Source: Clostridiales bacterium (GTDB lineage Bacteria > Bacillota > Clostridia > Oscillospirales > CAG-272). Taken from it: a DNA stretch of 8,423 nucleotides. The notes under the pieces were generated by a model that worked only from the letters and a program-made list of their open reading frames with translations, made no database searches and was not told where the DNA came from. This document shows positions 1 to 5,480 of this stretch, piece by piece. The stretch lies in the NCBI GenBank assembly GCA_012511425.1, contig JAAZGC010000137.1, forward strand, positions 1-8,423, given 5' to 3'. Every line of letters starts with the position of its first letter. Within the stretch, counting starts at the first letter, position 1. Position numbers and translations under genes: made by a program.

Positions 1-2
1 AT

Positions 3-314
3 GCAATTGCTCATAATGATGTTATTTTCGATTCACGCTTTAAAAAATCAAACCCGTCTCCTGCCATGAAAATGTGTATAATACAGGAAATAGGATTACC
101 GCATATTAATTTTGACACGATCGATGACTATATCATTCTTGTAAGTTATTATTTGAAATTGCTTGAAGTACAAAATACTGAAATCATTGCGTTTATTCAA
201 TCATTTGAGAGTATTGTGGATGAATATAAAAAGTTAGTATGTCCGCAGGTCAGTGCTGCTGTTATTCACCCCAATTTAAACAACAGAATAAATATTTTAA
301 AAAATTTCATTTAG
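3..314 (+). CDS. C-terminal fragment of an Abi_2/AbiF-like HEPN protein (5' end outside window)
   Basis: The frame is open from the left edge to the TAG/TTAG end at 312-314, so the ATG at 66 is probably internal and this is the last ~103 residues of a longer gene. The first readable residues are A-I-A-H-N-D. The incomplete codon before them ends in AT, which fits Asn (AAT), giving N-A-I-A-H-N. This matches the conserved R-N-x-x-A-H-N motif (HEPN R-x4-H) of Abi_2 family abortive-infection proteins, with the Arg just outside the window. About 40 residues later, a D-D-Y-I-I-L-V-S-Y-Y-L-K-L-L stretch followed by an F-I-x-x-F-E-x-I helix matches the usual C-terminal layout of that family. HEPN proteins of this kind usually act as RNases in phage defence. 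The DNA is AT-rich compared with everything downstream, which suggests horizontal acquisition. The family call rests on motif recall rather than a search. Another HEPN protein is the main alternative. Confidence 0.6.
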   Translation, partial: AIAHNDVIFDSRFKKSNPSPAMKMCIIQEIGLPHINFDTIDDYIILVSYYLKLLEVQNTEIIAFIQSFESIVDEYKKLVCPQVSAAVIHPNLNNRINILKNFI

Positions 315-317
315 CCC

Positions 318-346
318 TTGCATTCCACCCAAAATTCTGGTATAAT
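318..346 (+). promoter_or_regulatory. Strong sigma-A promoter of the small RNA downstream of the abi gene
   Basis: TTGCAT (318-323), a 17-base spacer and a perfect TATAAT (341-346), with TGG directly before the -10 giving an extended -10. It begins 3 bases after the abi stop codon. Transcription should start near 353. No open reading frame with a ribosome binding site follows before the terminator at 390-416, so the product is an RNA. Confidence 0.75.
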
Positions 347-352
347 ATAATT

Positions 353-416
353 ACTAATTGCGGTATGCGTTTGCGGATGCATACTTGGCGGAGCGGAGAA
401 ATCCGCTCCTTTTTTT
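353..416 (+). ncRNA. Candidate small structured RNA linked to the abi gene (AbiF-RNA-like)
   Basis: The predicted transcript runs from the start point of the extended -10 promoter to the T-tract, about 64 nt. Hairpin 1 pairs GTATGC (363-368) with GCATAC (379-384), extendable by G-U and U-A inside. Hairpin 2 pairs GGAGCGGA (390-397) with TCCGCTCC (402-409) around a GAAA tetraloop and is followed by seven Ts. TTGCGG occurs twice, once in the single-stranded 5' end (358-363) and once in the loop of hairpin 1 (371-376). Its GCGG could pair with CCGC (403-406) of the second stem, so a pseudoknot or alternative fold is possible. Small structured RNAs have been reported near AbiF-family genes (the 'abiF' motif of published RNA-motif surveys). 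I cannot test whether this RNA matches that consensus. It might instead be an unrelated sRNA. Confidence 0.6.
390..416 (+). terminator. Intrinsic terminator of the small RNA
   Basis: A perfect 8-bp GC-rich stem (390-397 with 402-409) capped by a GAAA tetraloop is followed directly by TTTTTTT (410-416). It ends the RNA started at about 353 and would also stop read-through from the abi gene. Confidence 0.85.
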
Positions 417-434
417 GATTTTGCCGACAGAAAA

Positions 435-482
435 CCCCTCCCACGGTGATTTTCATTTTACCATGGGAGGGGAATCTTTTTT
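435..482. terminator. Long hairpin, probable bidirectional terminator
   Basis: CCCCTCCCA (435-443) pairs perfectly with TGGGAGGGG (464-472). After one mismatch the stem continues G-C, G-C, T-A, G-T, A-T to a loop at 450-457. On the + strand it is followed by AATC and six Ts (477-482). On the - strand by four Ts (434-431), so it could end both the abi/sRNA side and transcription arriving from pgcA. Confidence 0.6.
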
Positions 483-532
483 ATAAACAATGCCGATTTT
501 TGATAAATTACCGAAAAGTCTTTGAAATAACG

Positions 533-569
533 GGCTTCTCCCTGCGCTTGCGCAAAGGGGAGGCCTTTT
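533..569. repeat. Imperfect palindrome downstream of pgcA, intergenic-repeat-like
   Basis: The arms 533-541 and 557-565 (GGCTTCTCC / GGGGAGGCC) pair with two G-T wobbles. Inside them TGCG (543-546) pairs with CGCA (551-554). Four Ts follow on the + strand. On the - strand, the segment just before it (573 to ~585) can form a second hairpin sharing the GGCC. The look (CTCCCC-TTTGCGCAA core) resembles dispersed intergenic palindromes common in gut Clostridia, which is memory rather than a search. No second copy lies in this window. Confidence 0.4.
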
Positions 570-597
570 CTTCCGAAAAAGCCCCGCGAAAAACATT

Positions 598-2328
598 TTA
601 CTCCATCAATTTCTTCATCTCCCCCTTCGCTTCGGCTACGAGGGCGTCGGCTTCGGGGAAGGATGCGGCGTGCATCAGGTAGTAGATTTTGATTTTCGGC
701 TCGGTACCGCTGGGGCGGATGACGACGACGTTGCGGTCATCGGTCTCGAAATAGAGGACGTTGGAGGGCGGCAGGTTGGTCGGGGAAGTTGCGCCGGTTT
801 CGGTGTCGAGGATGGTGCCCTTATCGTAGTCGCGAACGAATTTAACCCTGCGGCCGCAGAGCTGCTTCGGCGGGTTTTCGCGGAGGGCGTTCATTGCGGA
901 CGCCATGCGGGCGGGGCCGTCGATGCCTTCCATTGCGATGTTTTCGACTCCTTCCCGCCAGCTGCCGTATTCGGCATAAAGCTCGTCGAGCGCGTCGCAG
1001 AGGGTCTTGCCGAGCAGCTTGAAATACGCCGCCATCTCGACGATGAGTTCGGTCGCAACAACGGCGTCCTTGTCGCGGGCATAGCTGCCGCGCAGATATC
1101 CGTAGCTTTCTTCAAATCCGAGCAGGAAGGTGCCTTTGCCGCTTTCTTCGCAGCTTTTGATAACTTCGCCGATATACTTGAATCCGGTCAGGACATTGTA
1201 GAGGGTGATGCCGTGGCGGCGGCAGATTTCCGAGACAAGCTCGGTCGTGACGATGGTTTTGATCGCGTAGGCATCGTCGGGCATTCTGTCTTGGGCTTTT
1301 AGGGAGCTTGCGATGTACTCGAGCAGCAGCGCGCCGACCTGGTTGCCGGTGAAGGTGACGAATTTTCCGTCTTTGTTCCGCGCCATGATTCCGACGCGGT
1401 CGGCGTCGGGGTCGGTCGCAATGATGAGGTCGGAGCCGTTTTCGTCGGCGAGGGCGATGCCCAATTTGAATACGTCGGGATATTCGGGGTTCGGGAAGGC
1501 GACGGTCGGGAAAGAGCCGTCGAGAACGAACTGCTCATCAACTTTTATAAGGTGTTTAAGACCGATGCGGGAAAGCATTTCCGGGATAAGCCGGTAACCG
1601 GTTCCGTGGAGGGGGGTATATACTATTTTCAACTCGTCGGCGGCTTTGCGGACGGCGTTTTTGTCGACCTGCTGCGCAATGACGTTTTCGAGGTATTCCT
1701 CGTCGATCTCGGCGCCGACATAGATGATTTTGCCCCCGGCAAGAAGCGAATCGAATTCGGATATGCTCTCTGCCGCATCAAAGAGATCGGCGCGGCGGAT
1801 GTAGTTTTCGACGGCTGTCGCCTGCTCCGGAGCGAGCTGAGCGCCGTCTGCCCAGTAAGCCTTGTAGCCGTTGTACTGCTTGGGGTTATGGGATGCGGTT
1901 ACATTGATCCCTGCGGCGGAACCGAGGCGCCGGACGGCAAAGGAGAGCACCGGCGTCGGGCGAAGCTCGTCAAAAAGCCAGACTTTAACGCCGTTCGCAG
2001 CCATAACCGCGGCGGCGGCTTTCGCGAACTTCTCGCTATTGATGCGGCTGTCGTAGCCGATAACACAGGTGCGGTTATCGGGAGAGGCTTCGTTTATGTA
2101 GTCGGCGAAGCCCTTCGTCGCCTGCGCGACGGTGTAGACGTTCATCGCGTTGATGCCGGCGGTCATGATGCCGCGAAGTCCGGCGGTGCCGAAGGCAAGC
2201 GGCGATGTAAAGTAAAACTCGCGTTTTACGGCGTCGGTGCGAAGCTCCTCGATGTCGGCGCGAAGTGGCGAATCCTTCGGAACCAGCTCATCCCAGCGGG
2301 CAAATTCCTTCTCAAAACAGTTGCTCAT
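598..2328 (-). CDS. pgcA: Alpha-phosphoglucomutase (alpha-D-phosphohexomutase family)
   Basis: Interconverts glucose-6-phosphate and glucose-1-phosphate (possibly also mannose phosphates) in the cytoplasm, feeding UDP-glucose, glycogen and envelope sugar synthesis. All four active-site elements are present in the 576-residue protein: F-G-T-A-G-L-R-G (46-53); the catalytic phosphoserine loop T-A-S-H-N-P-K with Ser146; the metal loop D306-P-D308-A-D310-R; the sugar loop G-F-E-E-S-Y-G (404-410); and the phosphate loop R538-P-S-G-T-E-P-K. The EESYG sugar loop and length fit the B. subtilis PgcA type rather than GlmM or short PMM. I chose the ATG at 2326-2328, with AGAGGG (2335-2340) six bases upstream. 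An in-frame ATG 15 codons earlier (2373) lacks a good site and lies at or before the likely transcription start. It is the last gene of a pyrC-pyrF-pgcA run, 87 bases after pyrF. Confidence 0.93.
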   Translation of the reverse strand: MSNCFEKEFARWDELVPKDSPLRADIEELRTDAVKREFYFTSPLAFGTAGLRGIMTAGINAMNVYTVAQATKGFADYINEASPDNRTCVIGYDSRINSEKFAKAAAAVMAANGVKVWLFDELRPTPVLSFAVRRLGSAAGINVTASHNPKQYNGYKAYWADGAQLAPEQATAVENYIRRADLFDAAESISEFDSLLAGGKIIYVGAEIDEEYLENVIAQQVDKNAVRKAADELKIVYTPLHGTGYRLIPEMLSRIGLKHLIKVDEQFVLDGSFPTVAFPNPEYPDVFKLGIALADENGSDLIIATDPDADRVGIMARNKDGKFVTFTGNQVGALLLEYIASSLKAQDRMPDDAYAIKTIVTTELVSEICRRHGITLYNVLTGFKYIGEVIKSCEESGKGTFLLGFEESYGYLRGSYARDKDAVVATELIVEMAAYFKLLGKTLCDALDELYAEYGSWREGVENIAMEGIDGPARMASAMNALRENPPKQLCGRRVKFVRDYDKGTILDTETGATSPTNLPPSNVLYFETDDRNVVVIRPSGTEPKIKIYYLMHAASFPEADALVAEAKGEMKKLME

Positions 2329-2373
2329 AGAATTCCCTCTTTCTATATGTAAATATTTTATATAATTTTTCAA

Positions 2374-2401
2374 AGTATAAAATGTAAGACAACTTTGATA
2401 A
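2374..2401 (-). promoter_or_regulatory. Possible promoter of pgcA in the pyrF-pgcA gap
   Basis: On the - strand, TTATCA (2401-2396), a 16-base spacer and TATACT (2379-2374) lie in an AT-rich gap between pyrF and pgcA. The start point would be near 2367, leaving a ~39-nt leader that carries the AGAGGG ribosome binding site. The -35 matches only 4 of 6 consensus bases. AT-rich sequence gives such matches easily. Confidence 0.35.
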
Positions 2402-2415
2402 AACTCTCGATTTAA

Positions 2416-3279
2416 TCAGCGCACGGCGTTGTTTAAATCGTCCTTCATCTCAAGAGCCGCCGCCCTTGCGGCGTCCTTGAAATCTCCGCCGTGCTTTTTG
2501 TAGGCAAGCAAAATTCCCCGGGACGAATTCACGACAGCTCCGCCGCCGTTTTTGTCAAAGCCGGGGACGACATCGGAAGCGCCGCCGCCCTGTGCGCCGT
2601 AACCCGGGATCAGGAAGAAGGTATGCGGCAATGCGGCCCGGAGTTCGGCGAGCTGCGCCGGATATGTCGCGCCGACGACCGCTCCGCAGGCGGAATAGCC
2701 GTCTTTGTCAACGCTGTCGGCTCCCCAAAGCTCTGCCGCCTCTCCGACCAAACGATAGAGCGGTTTTTCGCCGATAAGTTTGTCCTGGAACTCGCCGGAG
2801 GATGGGTTGGAGGTCTTCACAAGCATGAATATCGCCTTGCCGTTCGCTTTCGCCGCGTCGAGGAAAGGCAGGACGCCGTCCGAGCCGAGATAGCCGTTCA
2901 CCGTCAGGCAGTCGATTTTGCCGTAGCCGTCCGAACCTAAATAGGCGTCGGCGTAGGCCTTAGCCGTCGAGCCGATATCGCCGCGCTTGGCGTCGAGGAT
3001 AACGTAAAGCCCGGCTTCTGCGGCGTAATCTATCGTTTTCTTTAACAGAGCCGCGCCGGGAACGCCGAGCCGCTCATAAAACGCCGACTGCGGCTTTACC
3101 GCCGGAGCGATGTCGGCAACAGCGTCGATGATGCCTTTGTTGAACTCAAATATCGCTTCCGCCGCGTCGGGATATTTTGCCGCAATTTCGGGCGGAAGAT
3201 ATTCGGGCAGCGGGTCGAGGCCGATTACGGACGGGTTTTTGAGGCGTGCGATTTTCTCGCTTAAGGGGAGAAAGGACAT
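2416..3279 (-). CDS. pyrF: Orotidine 5'-phosphate decarboxylase, type 2
   Basis: Converts OMP to UMP plus CO2, the last step of de novo UMP synthesis, in the cytoplasm as a TIM-barrel dimer. The 287-residue length is that of the type 2 (longer) PyrF group. Visible family elements in order: G-L-D22-P; V-K62-P-Q; the catalytic D96-A-K98-R-G-D101-I-G-S-T motif; V-K-T-S-N-P-S-S (154-161), typical of type 2; V-G-A-T-Y-P (202-207); and the phosphate-binding P-G-Y-G-A-Q-G-G (225-232) and N-S-S-R-G-I (251-256). The ATG at 3277-3279 has a perfect GGAGG (3288-3292) eight bases upstream. It starts 44 bases after the end of pyrC with no terminator between them, so the two are very likely cotranscribed. 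No missing residues or frameshifts seen. Confidence 0.95.
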   Translation of the reverse strand: MSFLPLSEKIARLKNPSVIGLDPLPEYLPPEIAAKYPDAAEAIFEFNKGIIDAVADIAPAVKPQSAFYERLGVPGAALLKKTIDYAAEAGLYVILDAKRGDIGSTAKAYADAYLGSDGYGKIDCLTVNGYLGSDGVLPFLDAAKANGKAIFMLVKTSNPSSGEFQDKLIGEKPLYRLVGEAAELWGADSVDKDGYSACGAVVGATYPAQLAELRAALPHTFFLIPGYGAQGGGASDVVPGFDKNGGGAVVNSSRGILLAYKKHGGDFKDAARAAALEMKDDLNNAVR

Positions 3280-3323
3280 ATAAGTTTCCTCCGGTGTATT
3301 TTATTTTAAAGCCGATTTAAATC

Positions 3324-4580
3324 TTATATTTCGCGATAGGTGGTTTTCCCGCCGCATACGGTCATCTTTACCTTGCCGCAGAGGGTTTTGCCTAAAAACG
3401 GCGAGTTGCGGGATTTGCTTTTAATCATATCTTCGGTGAAAACAAAGCTCTCGTTCGGGTCGAACAGGAAAAGGTCGGCCGGGTTGCCCTGCATAATACC
3501 GCATGGGAGTCCGAGCAGCTTTGACGGATTTACGCTCATAAGCCGGATAAGCTGTTCGAGCGTCAGTTTTCCTCCGCCGACAAGGACGGCAACTCCGAGG
3601 GCGAAGCTCGTCTCAAGCCCGATAATGCCGTTGGGGGCGGCGATAAGTCCCCTCGCCTTTTCTTCGGGAGAATGCGGGGCGTGGTCGGTCGAGATGCAGT
3701 CGAAAACCCCGTCGGACACGGCGGCGATTATCGCCTGACGGTCGCGCTCGCTTCTAAGCGGCGGGCTCATCTTAGCGTCTGCGCCGAATTCCTCGGCCGC
3801 TTTGTCGGTCAGCGAGAAATAATGAGGGCAGGTTTCGGCGGTAATATTCGTCAGGCCCTTTCTTTTCGCCTCATACACCGCTTCGGCGCCGCGTCCGGTC
3901 GAGATGTGCGCTATATGCAGCCGCGCGCCGGTGCAGCGGGCAAGCTCGATGTCCCGGATTATCGCAAGGTCCTCCGCAAGCGCCGGAATGCCGGGGATGC
4001 CGAGTTTTTTAGAAGTCTCGCCTTCGTTTATTACTCCATTGCCCGTAAGCGCGCGCTCTTCCGGGTGGGAGATTATAAGAAATCCCGTTTCCGCCGACTT
4101 TTTCATCGCTTTGTACATAAGATCGGGCGGCGTCGGGTGTCCGTCATCCGAAAAGGCGGCCGCACCGGCAGCGATATTGGCGGAGAAGTCGACGAGTTCA
4201 TTTCCCTTTTGTTCTCGTGTGATTGCGGCGACGGGAAGCACCCGGCAATATGCGCCCTGCGCACGGCGGAGCGCGTCTTTTATAAGCTCCGGGCTGTCGA
4301 TGACCGGGGATGTGTTCGCCATTGCGGCGACTGCCGTGAACCCGCCCGCAGCGGCGGCGGCGCTGCCGGACATTATATCTTCTTTGTGCGTCTGACCCGG
4401 CTCGCGGAAGTGGACGTGCATATCGACAAGCCCCGGCGCAGCGCAAAGCCCGGAGGCGTCGACGGCATCGCCGCCGGACGCAAGGTTTTCCCCGACTTCG
4501 GCGAAAACGCCGTCTTTTATTCTTATATCAGCGCGGCGGAACTCGCCGTTTATGTATACATCTGCGTTTTTAATAAGCAT
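3324..4580 (-). CDS. pyrC: Dihydroorotase, class I
   Basis: Zinc-dependent cyclisation of carbamoyl-aspartate to dihydroorotate, the third step of pyrimidine synthesis. The 418-residue protein has the class I layout of the amidohydrolase superfamily: metal-binding D-M-H55-V-H57-F-R-E-P-G-Q-T; F-S-D-D-G-H-P, where D145/D146 supplies the bridging acidic ligand that replaces a carboxylated lysine in class I enzymes; H172 in I-S-H-P-E; H225 in I-A-H-I-S-T; and the catalytic I-S-T-D299-H-A-P-H-S-P-E-E-K loop. Length and motifs fit the bacterial PyrC that often pairs with PyrB, although pyrB is not in view. The ATG at 4578-4580 has GGGAGAG (4597-4591) ten bases upstream, a slightly long spacing. 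It is the first gene of the leftward pyr transcript, and its promoter is at 4670-4678. Confidence 0.95.
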   Translation of the reverse strand: MLIKNADVYINGEFRRADIRIKDGVFAEVGENLASGGDAVDASGLCAAPGLVDMHVHFREPGQTHKEDIMSGSAAAAAGGFTAVAAMANTSPVIDSPELIKDALRRAQGAYCRVLPVAAITREQKGNELVDFSANIAAGAAAFSDDGHPTPPDLMYKAMKKSAETGFLIISHPEERALTGNGVINEGETSKKLGIPGIPALAEDLAIIRDIELARCTGARLHIAHISTGRGAEAVYEAKRKGLTNITAETCPHYFSLTDKAAEEFGADAKMSPPLRSERDRQAIIAAVSDGVFDCISTDHAPHSPEEKARGLIAAPNGIIGLETSFALGVAVLVGGGKLTLEQLIRLMSVNPSKLLGLPCGIMQGNPADLFLFDPNESFVFTEDMIKSKSRNSPFLGKTLCGKVKMTVCGGKTTYREI

Positions 4581-4590
4581 CCGTCAATAT

Positions 4591-4635
4591 CTCTCCCGCA
4601 ATCGGCGGCAAAGCCGGTCGGCGCAATCGCCGCCG
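4591..4635 (-). promoter_or_regulatory. pyrC leader: SD and upstream hairpin
   Basis: In the - strand leader, CGGCGGC (4635-4629) can pair with GCCGCCG (4609-4603), closing a hairpin that ends six bases before the GGGAGAG ribosome binding site. The 8-mer CGATTGCG appears twice (4629-4622 and 4604-4597), the second copy touching the ribosome binding site. No anti-terminator plus terminator pair and no PyrR-loop-like sequence were recognised, so a regulatory role is only a suggestion. Confidence 0.3.
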
Positions 4636-4669
4636 TCGCTTTTTTTGCCGAAATTGTTCTTACCGGATA

Positions 4670-4678
4670 ATTATATCA
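4670..4678 (-). promoter_or_regulatory. Extended -10 promoter of pyrC-pyrF
   Basis: On the - strand, TGA directly precedes a perfect TATAAT (4675-4670), an extended -10 element. The -35 region (about 4698-4693, TTCCGC) is poor, as often seen with extended -10 promoters. The start point would be near 4663, giving a leader of about 83 nt to pyrC. Confidence 0.55.
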
Positions 4679-4770
4679 CAAAACATAAACCGGCGGAAAT
4701 GATTTTTATTAACGGTCTGTAAAAAACACGGACAAAATACGGCACTTTCCCGGTATATTACAAACAGGAC

Positions 4771-4798
4771 TTGAATTTTAATATTTAAGCTTTATAAT
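4771..4798 (+). promoter_or_regulatory. Rightward promoter divergent from pyrC
   Basis: TTGAAT (4771-4776), a 16-base spacer and a perfect TATAAT (4793-4798). The start point would be near 4806, only 14 bases before a terminator-like hairpin. A second TGG-TATAAG match (4811-4819) lacks a -35. Confidence 0.6.
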
Positions 4799-4805
4799 AT
4801 TATAT

Positions 4806-4862
4806 GAGTTTGGTATAAGAACCGCACCGGGCTGAATTTCCGGTGTATTATTGCGGTTTTTT
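4806..4862 (+). ncRNA. Candidate ~57-nt RNA or attenuated leader
   Basis: The transcript expected from the 4771-4798 promoter runs into AACCGCA (4820-4826) pairing with TGCGGTT (4852-4858), followed by a six-T run (4857-4862). Inside, CCGG (4827-4830) pairs with CCGG (4840-4843). This inner stem can grow to CACCGG/CCGGTG only by breaking the outer stem, so two folds compete. No start codon with a ribosome binding site lies within it. It may be a free small RNA, or a terminator that limits read-through into the secreted-peptide ORF at 4932. Confidence 0.4.
4820..4862 (+). terminator. Terminator-like hairpin upstream of the 4932 ORF
   Basis: A 7-bp outer stem (4820-4826 with 4852-4858) overlaps a TTTTTT tract (4857-4862); an inner 4-bp stem and an 8-base bulge lie within. 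It is weaker than the terminators at 390 and 5261, which is consistent with partial termination. Confidence 0.5.
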
Positions 4863-4931
4863 ACCGATTTTTTAACCCGCATCGCAACCAAAGGCAAATC
4901 GTGCCGAGATAAAACATAGGAATGGAATCAT

Positions 4932-5114
4932 ATGAAAAGAACGAAACTTTCATTAGCGTTGCTGTTGCTTTTGCTGATTACGGCTCAACTGACCCTGCCG
5001 ATTTCGGCAGAAGATCTGACCCTTGAAATACCGGTCGATCCCGAACAGTCAGTCGGCGGCGACGGGCTTATTTCGGAAGAGCAGCCGATTCCGCCGGAGC
5101 GCTTATCGGCATAG
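4932..5114 (+). CDS. Short ORF with signal peptide, unknown function, probably truncated
   Basis: Sixty residues starting at an ATG with a weak AGGAA (4918-4922) about nine bases upstream. The N-terminus is a clear signal peptide: K-R-T-K, then a leucine-rich core, then L-P-I-S-A before E-D, an A-x-A-like cleavage site near residue 26. The mature part would be only ~34 residues, acidic and Pro-rich (E-E-Q-P-I-P-P-E). I do not recognise a family. The ORF stops at 5114, but neighbouring frames keep coding-like sequence for another 100 bases (see the pseudogene entry), so the visible stop may follow a frameshift. It is flanked by its own promoter/leader and the terminator at 5261. It may be an intact small secreted peptide or a gene remnant. 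Confidence 0.45.
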   Translation: MKRTKLSLALLLLLLITAQLTLPISAEDLTLEIPVDPEQSVGGDGLISEEQPIPPERLSA

Positions 5115-5216
5115 TTCCCGCCGCCCGCATCTTAGGCTCCGACAAATCGAAAAAGCGCAAAAACAAACGCGATTGATAACAGCGATTCCGACTCGCAGAC
5201 TTACCCAAACAGTTAA
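4932..5216 (+). pseudogene. Possible frameshifted secreted-protein gene
   Basis: The signal-peptide frame ends at 5114. From about 5096 a second frame reads G-A-L-I-G-I-V-P-A-A-R-I-L-G-S-D-K-S-K-K-R-K-N-K before TGA. Just after an A5 run (5159-5163) the first frame reads T-N-A-I-D-N-S-D-S-D-S-Q-T-Y-P-N-S to TAA at 5214-5216. Both stretches use C/G-ending codons like the neighbours. Joined, they would give a ~95-residue exported protein with a basic patch and an Asp/Ser-rich tail. Two indels, real or from assembly, would explain this. Chance is also possible at this length. Confidence 0.35.
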
Positions 5217-5260
5217 TTCGAATTCAAAGATTAACCTCCCATAGCAATTCCCCCCGAGAA

Positions 5261-5298
5261 AAAGCCGCCTGCTGCAAACATGAAGCGGCGGCTTTTTT
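5261..5298. terminator. Strong bidirectional intrinsic terminator
   Basis: AAAGCCGCC (5261-5269) pairs with GGCGGCTTT (5287-5295) around a 17-base loop. Six Ts follow on the + strand (5293-5298) and five As precede it (5259-5263), so it works in both directions. It insulates the 4932 ORF from the sugar-binding-protein promoter. The rest of 5299-5393 holds nothing I can name. Confidence 0.8.
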
Positions 5299-5393
5299 CA
5301 CGAGGTTTTTTAAGACTGCCTCCCCGGGATACAGGTTTCAAGCGCAGCCGATTTAAAACACTTTATCTTAAACTGCGCATTTGCCGAAATAGC

Positions 5394-5422
5394 TTGACAA
5401 CGCTTAATTATTAGTTTATAAT
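5394..5422 (+). promoter_or_regulatory. Consensus promoter of the sugar-binding protein gene
   Basis: TTGACA (5394-5399), exactly 17 bases, TATAAT (5417-5422): a perfect sigma-A consensus. The start point would be near 5429, leaving a ~50-nt leader to the ATG at 5481. Such a strong promoter normally needs a repressor, see the cre-like overlap. Confidence 0.85.
5395..5408 (+). promoter_or_regulatory. cre-like site overlapping the -35
   Basis: TGACAACGCTTAAT fits the older cre consensus TGWNANCGNTNWCA at 12 of 14 positions, with the TG, A, CG and T core intact and the last two bases mismatched. It sits on the -35, where CcpA binding would block polymerase, a sensible arrangement for a sugar-uptake gene. 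The match is short and not very palindromic, so it may be chance. Confidence 0.3.
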
Positions 5423-5480
5423 AGTGAATGTATATCGGGGATATTGAATTTATTATGTGCCATATTACGGGAGGTTTATC

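Noticed and set aside
66..314. An 82-residue stand-alone protein starting at the ATG at 66
   Set aside because: The frame is open to the left edge, the upstream residues carry the A-H-N motif of the family, and no ribosome binding site precedes 66. It is an internal Met of a longer gene.
353..416. CRISPR-like repeat or tRNA in the small RNA region
   Set aside because: Only two short hairpins and one terminator; no repeat-spacer periodicity and no cloverleaf or T-loop sequence.
446..682. 78-residue + strand ORF
   Set aside because: Runs through a terminator hairpin, the palindromes and into the end of pgcA on the other strand; no ribosome binding site.
1552..2352. Long + strand ORF (266 residues) opposite pgcA
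   Set aside because: Antisense shadow of a GC-rich gene whose - strand frame has all active-site motifs.
4581..4664. PyrR-type attenuator in the pyrC leader
   Set aside because: No PyrR-binding-loop-like sequence and no terminator with a T-tract in the sense direction; the T7 at 4640-4646 is on the opposite strand.
3672..4670. Long + strand ORF (332 residues) opposite pyrC
   Set aside because: Antisense shadow; the - strand frame is a complete class I dihydroorotase and the + translation is Arg-rich with no recognisable domain.
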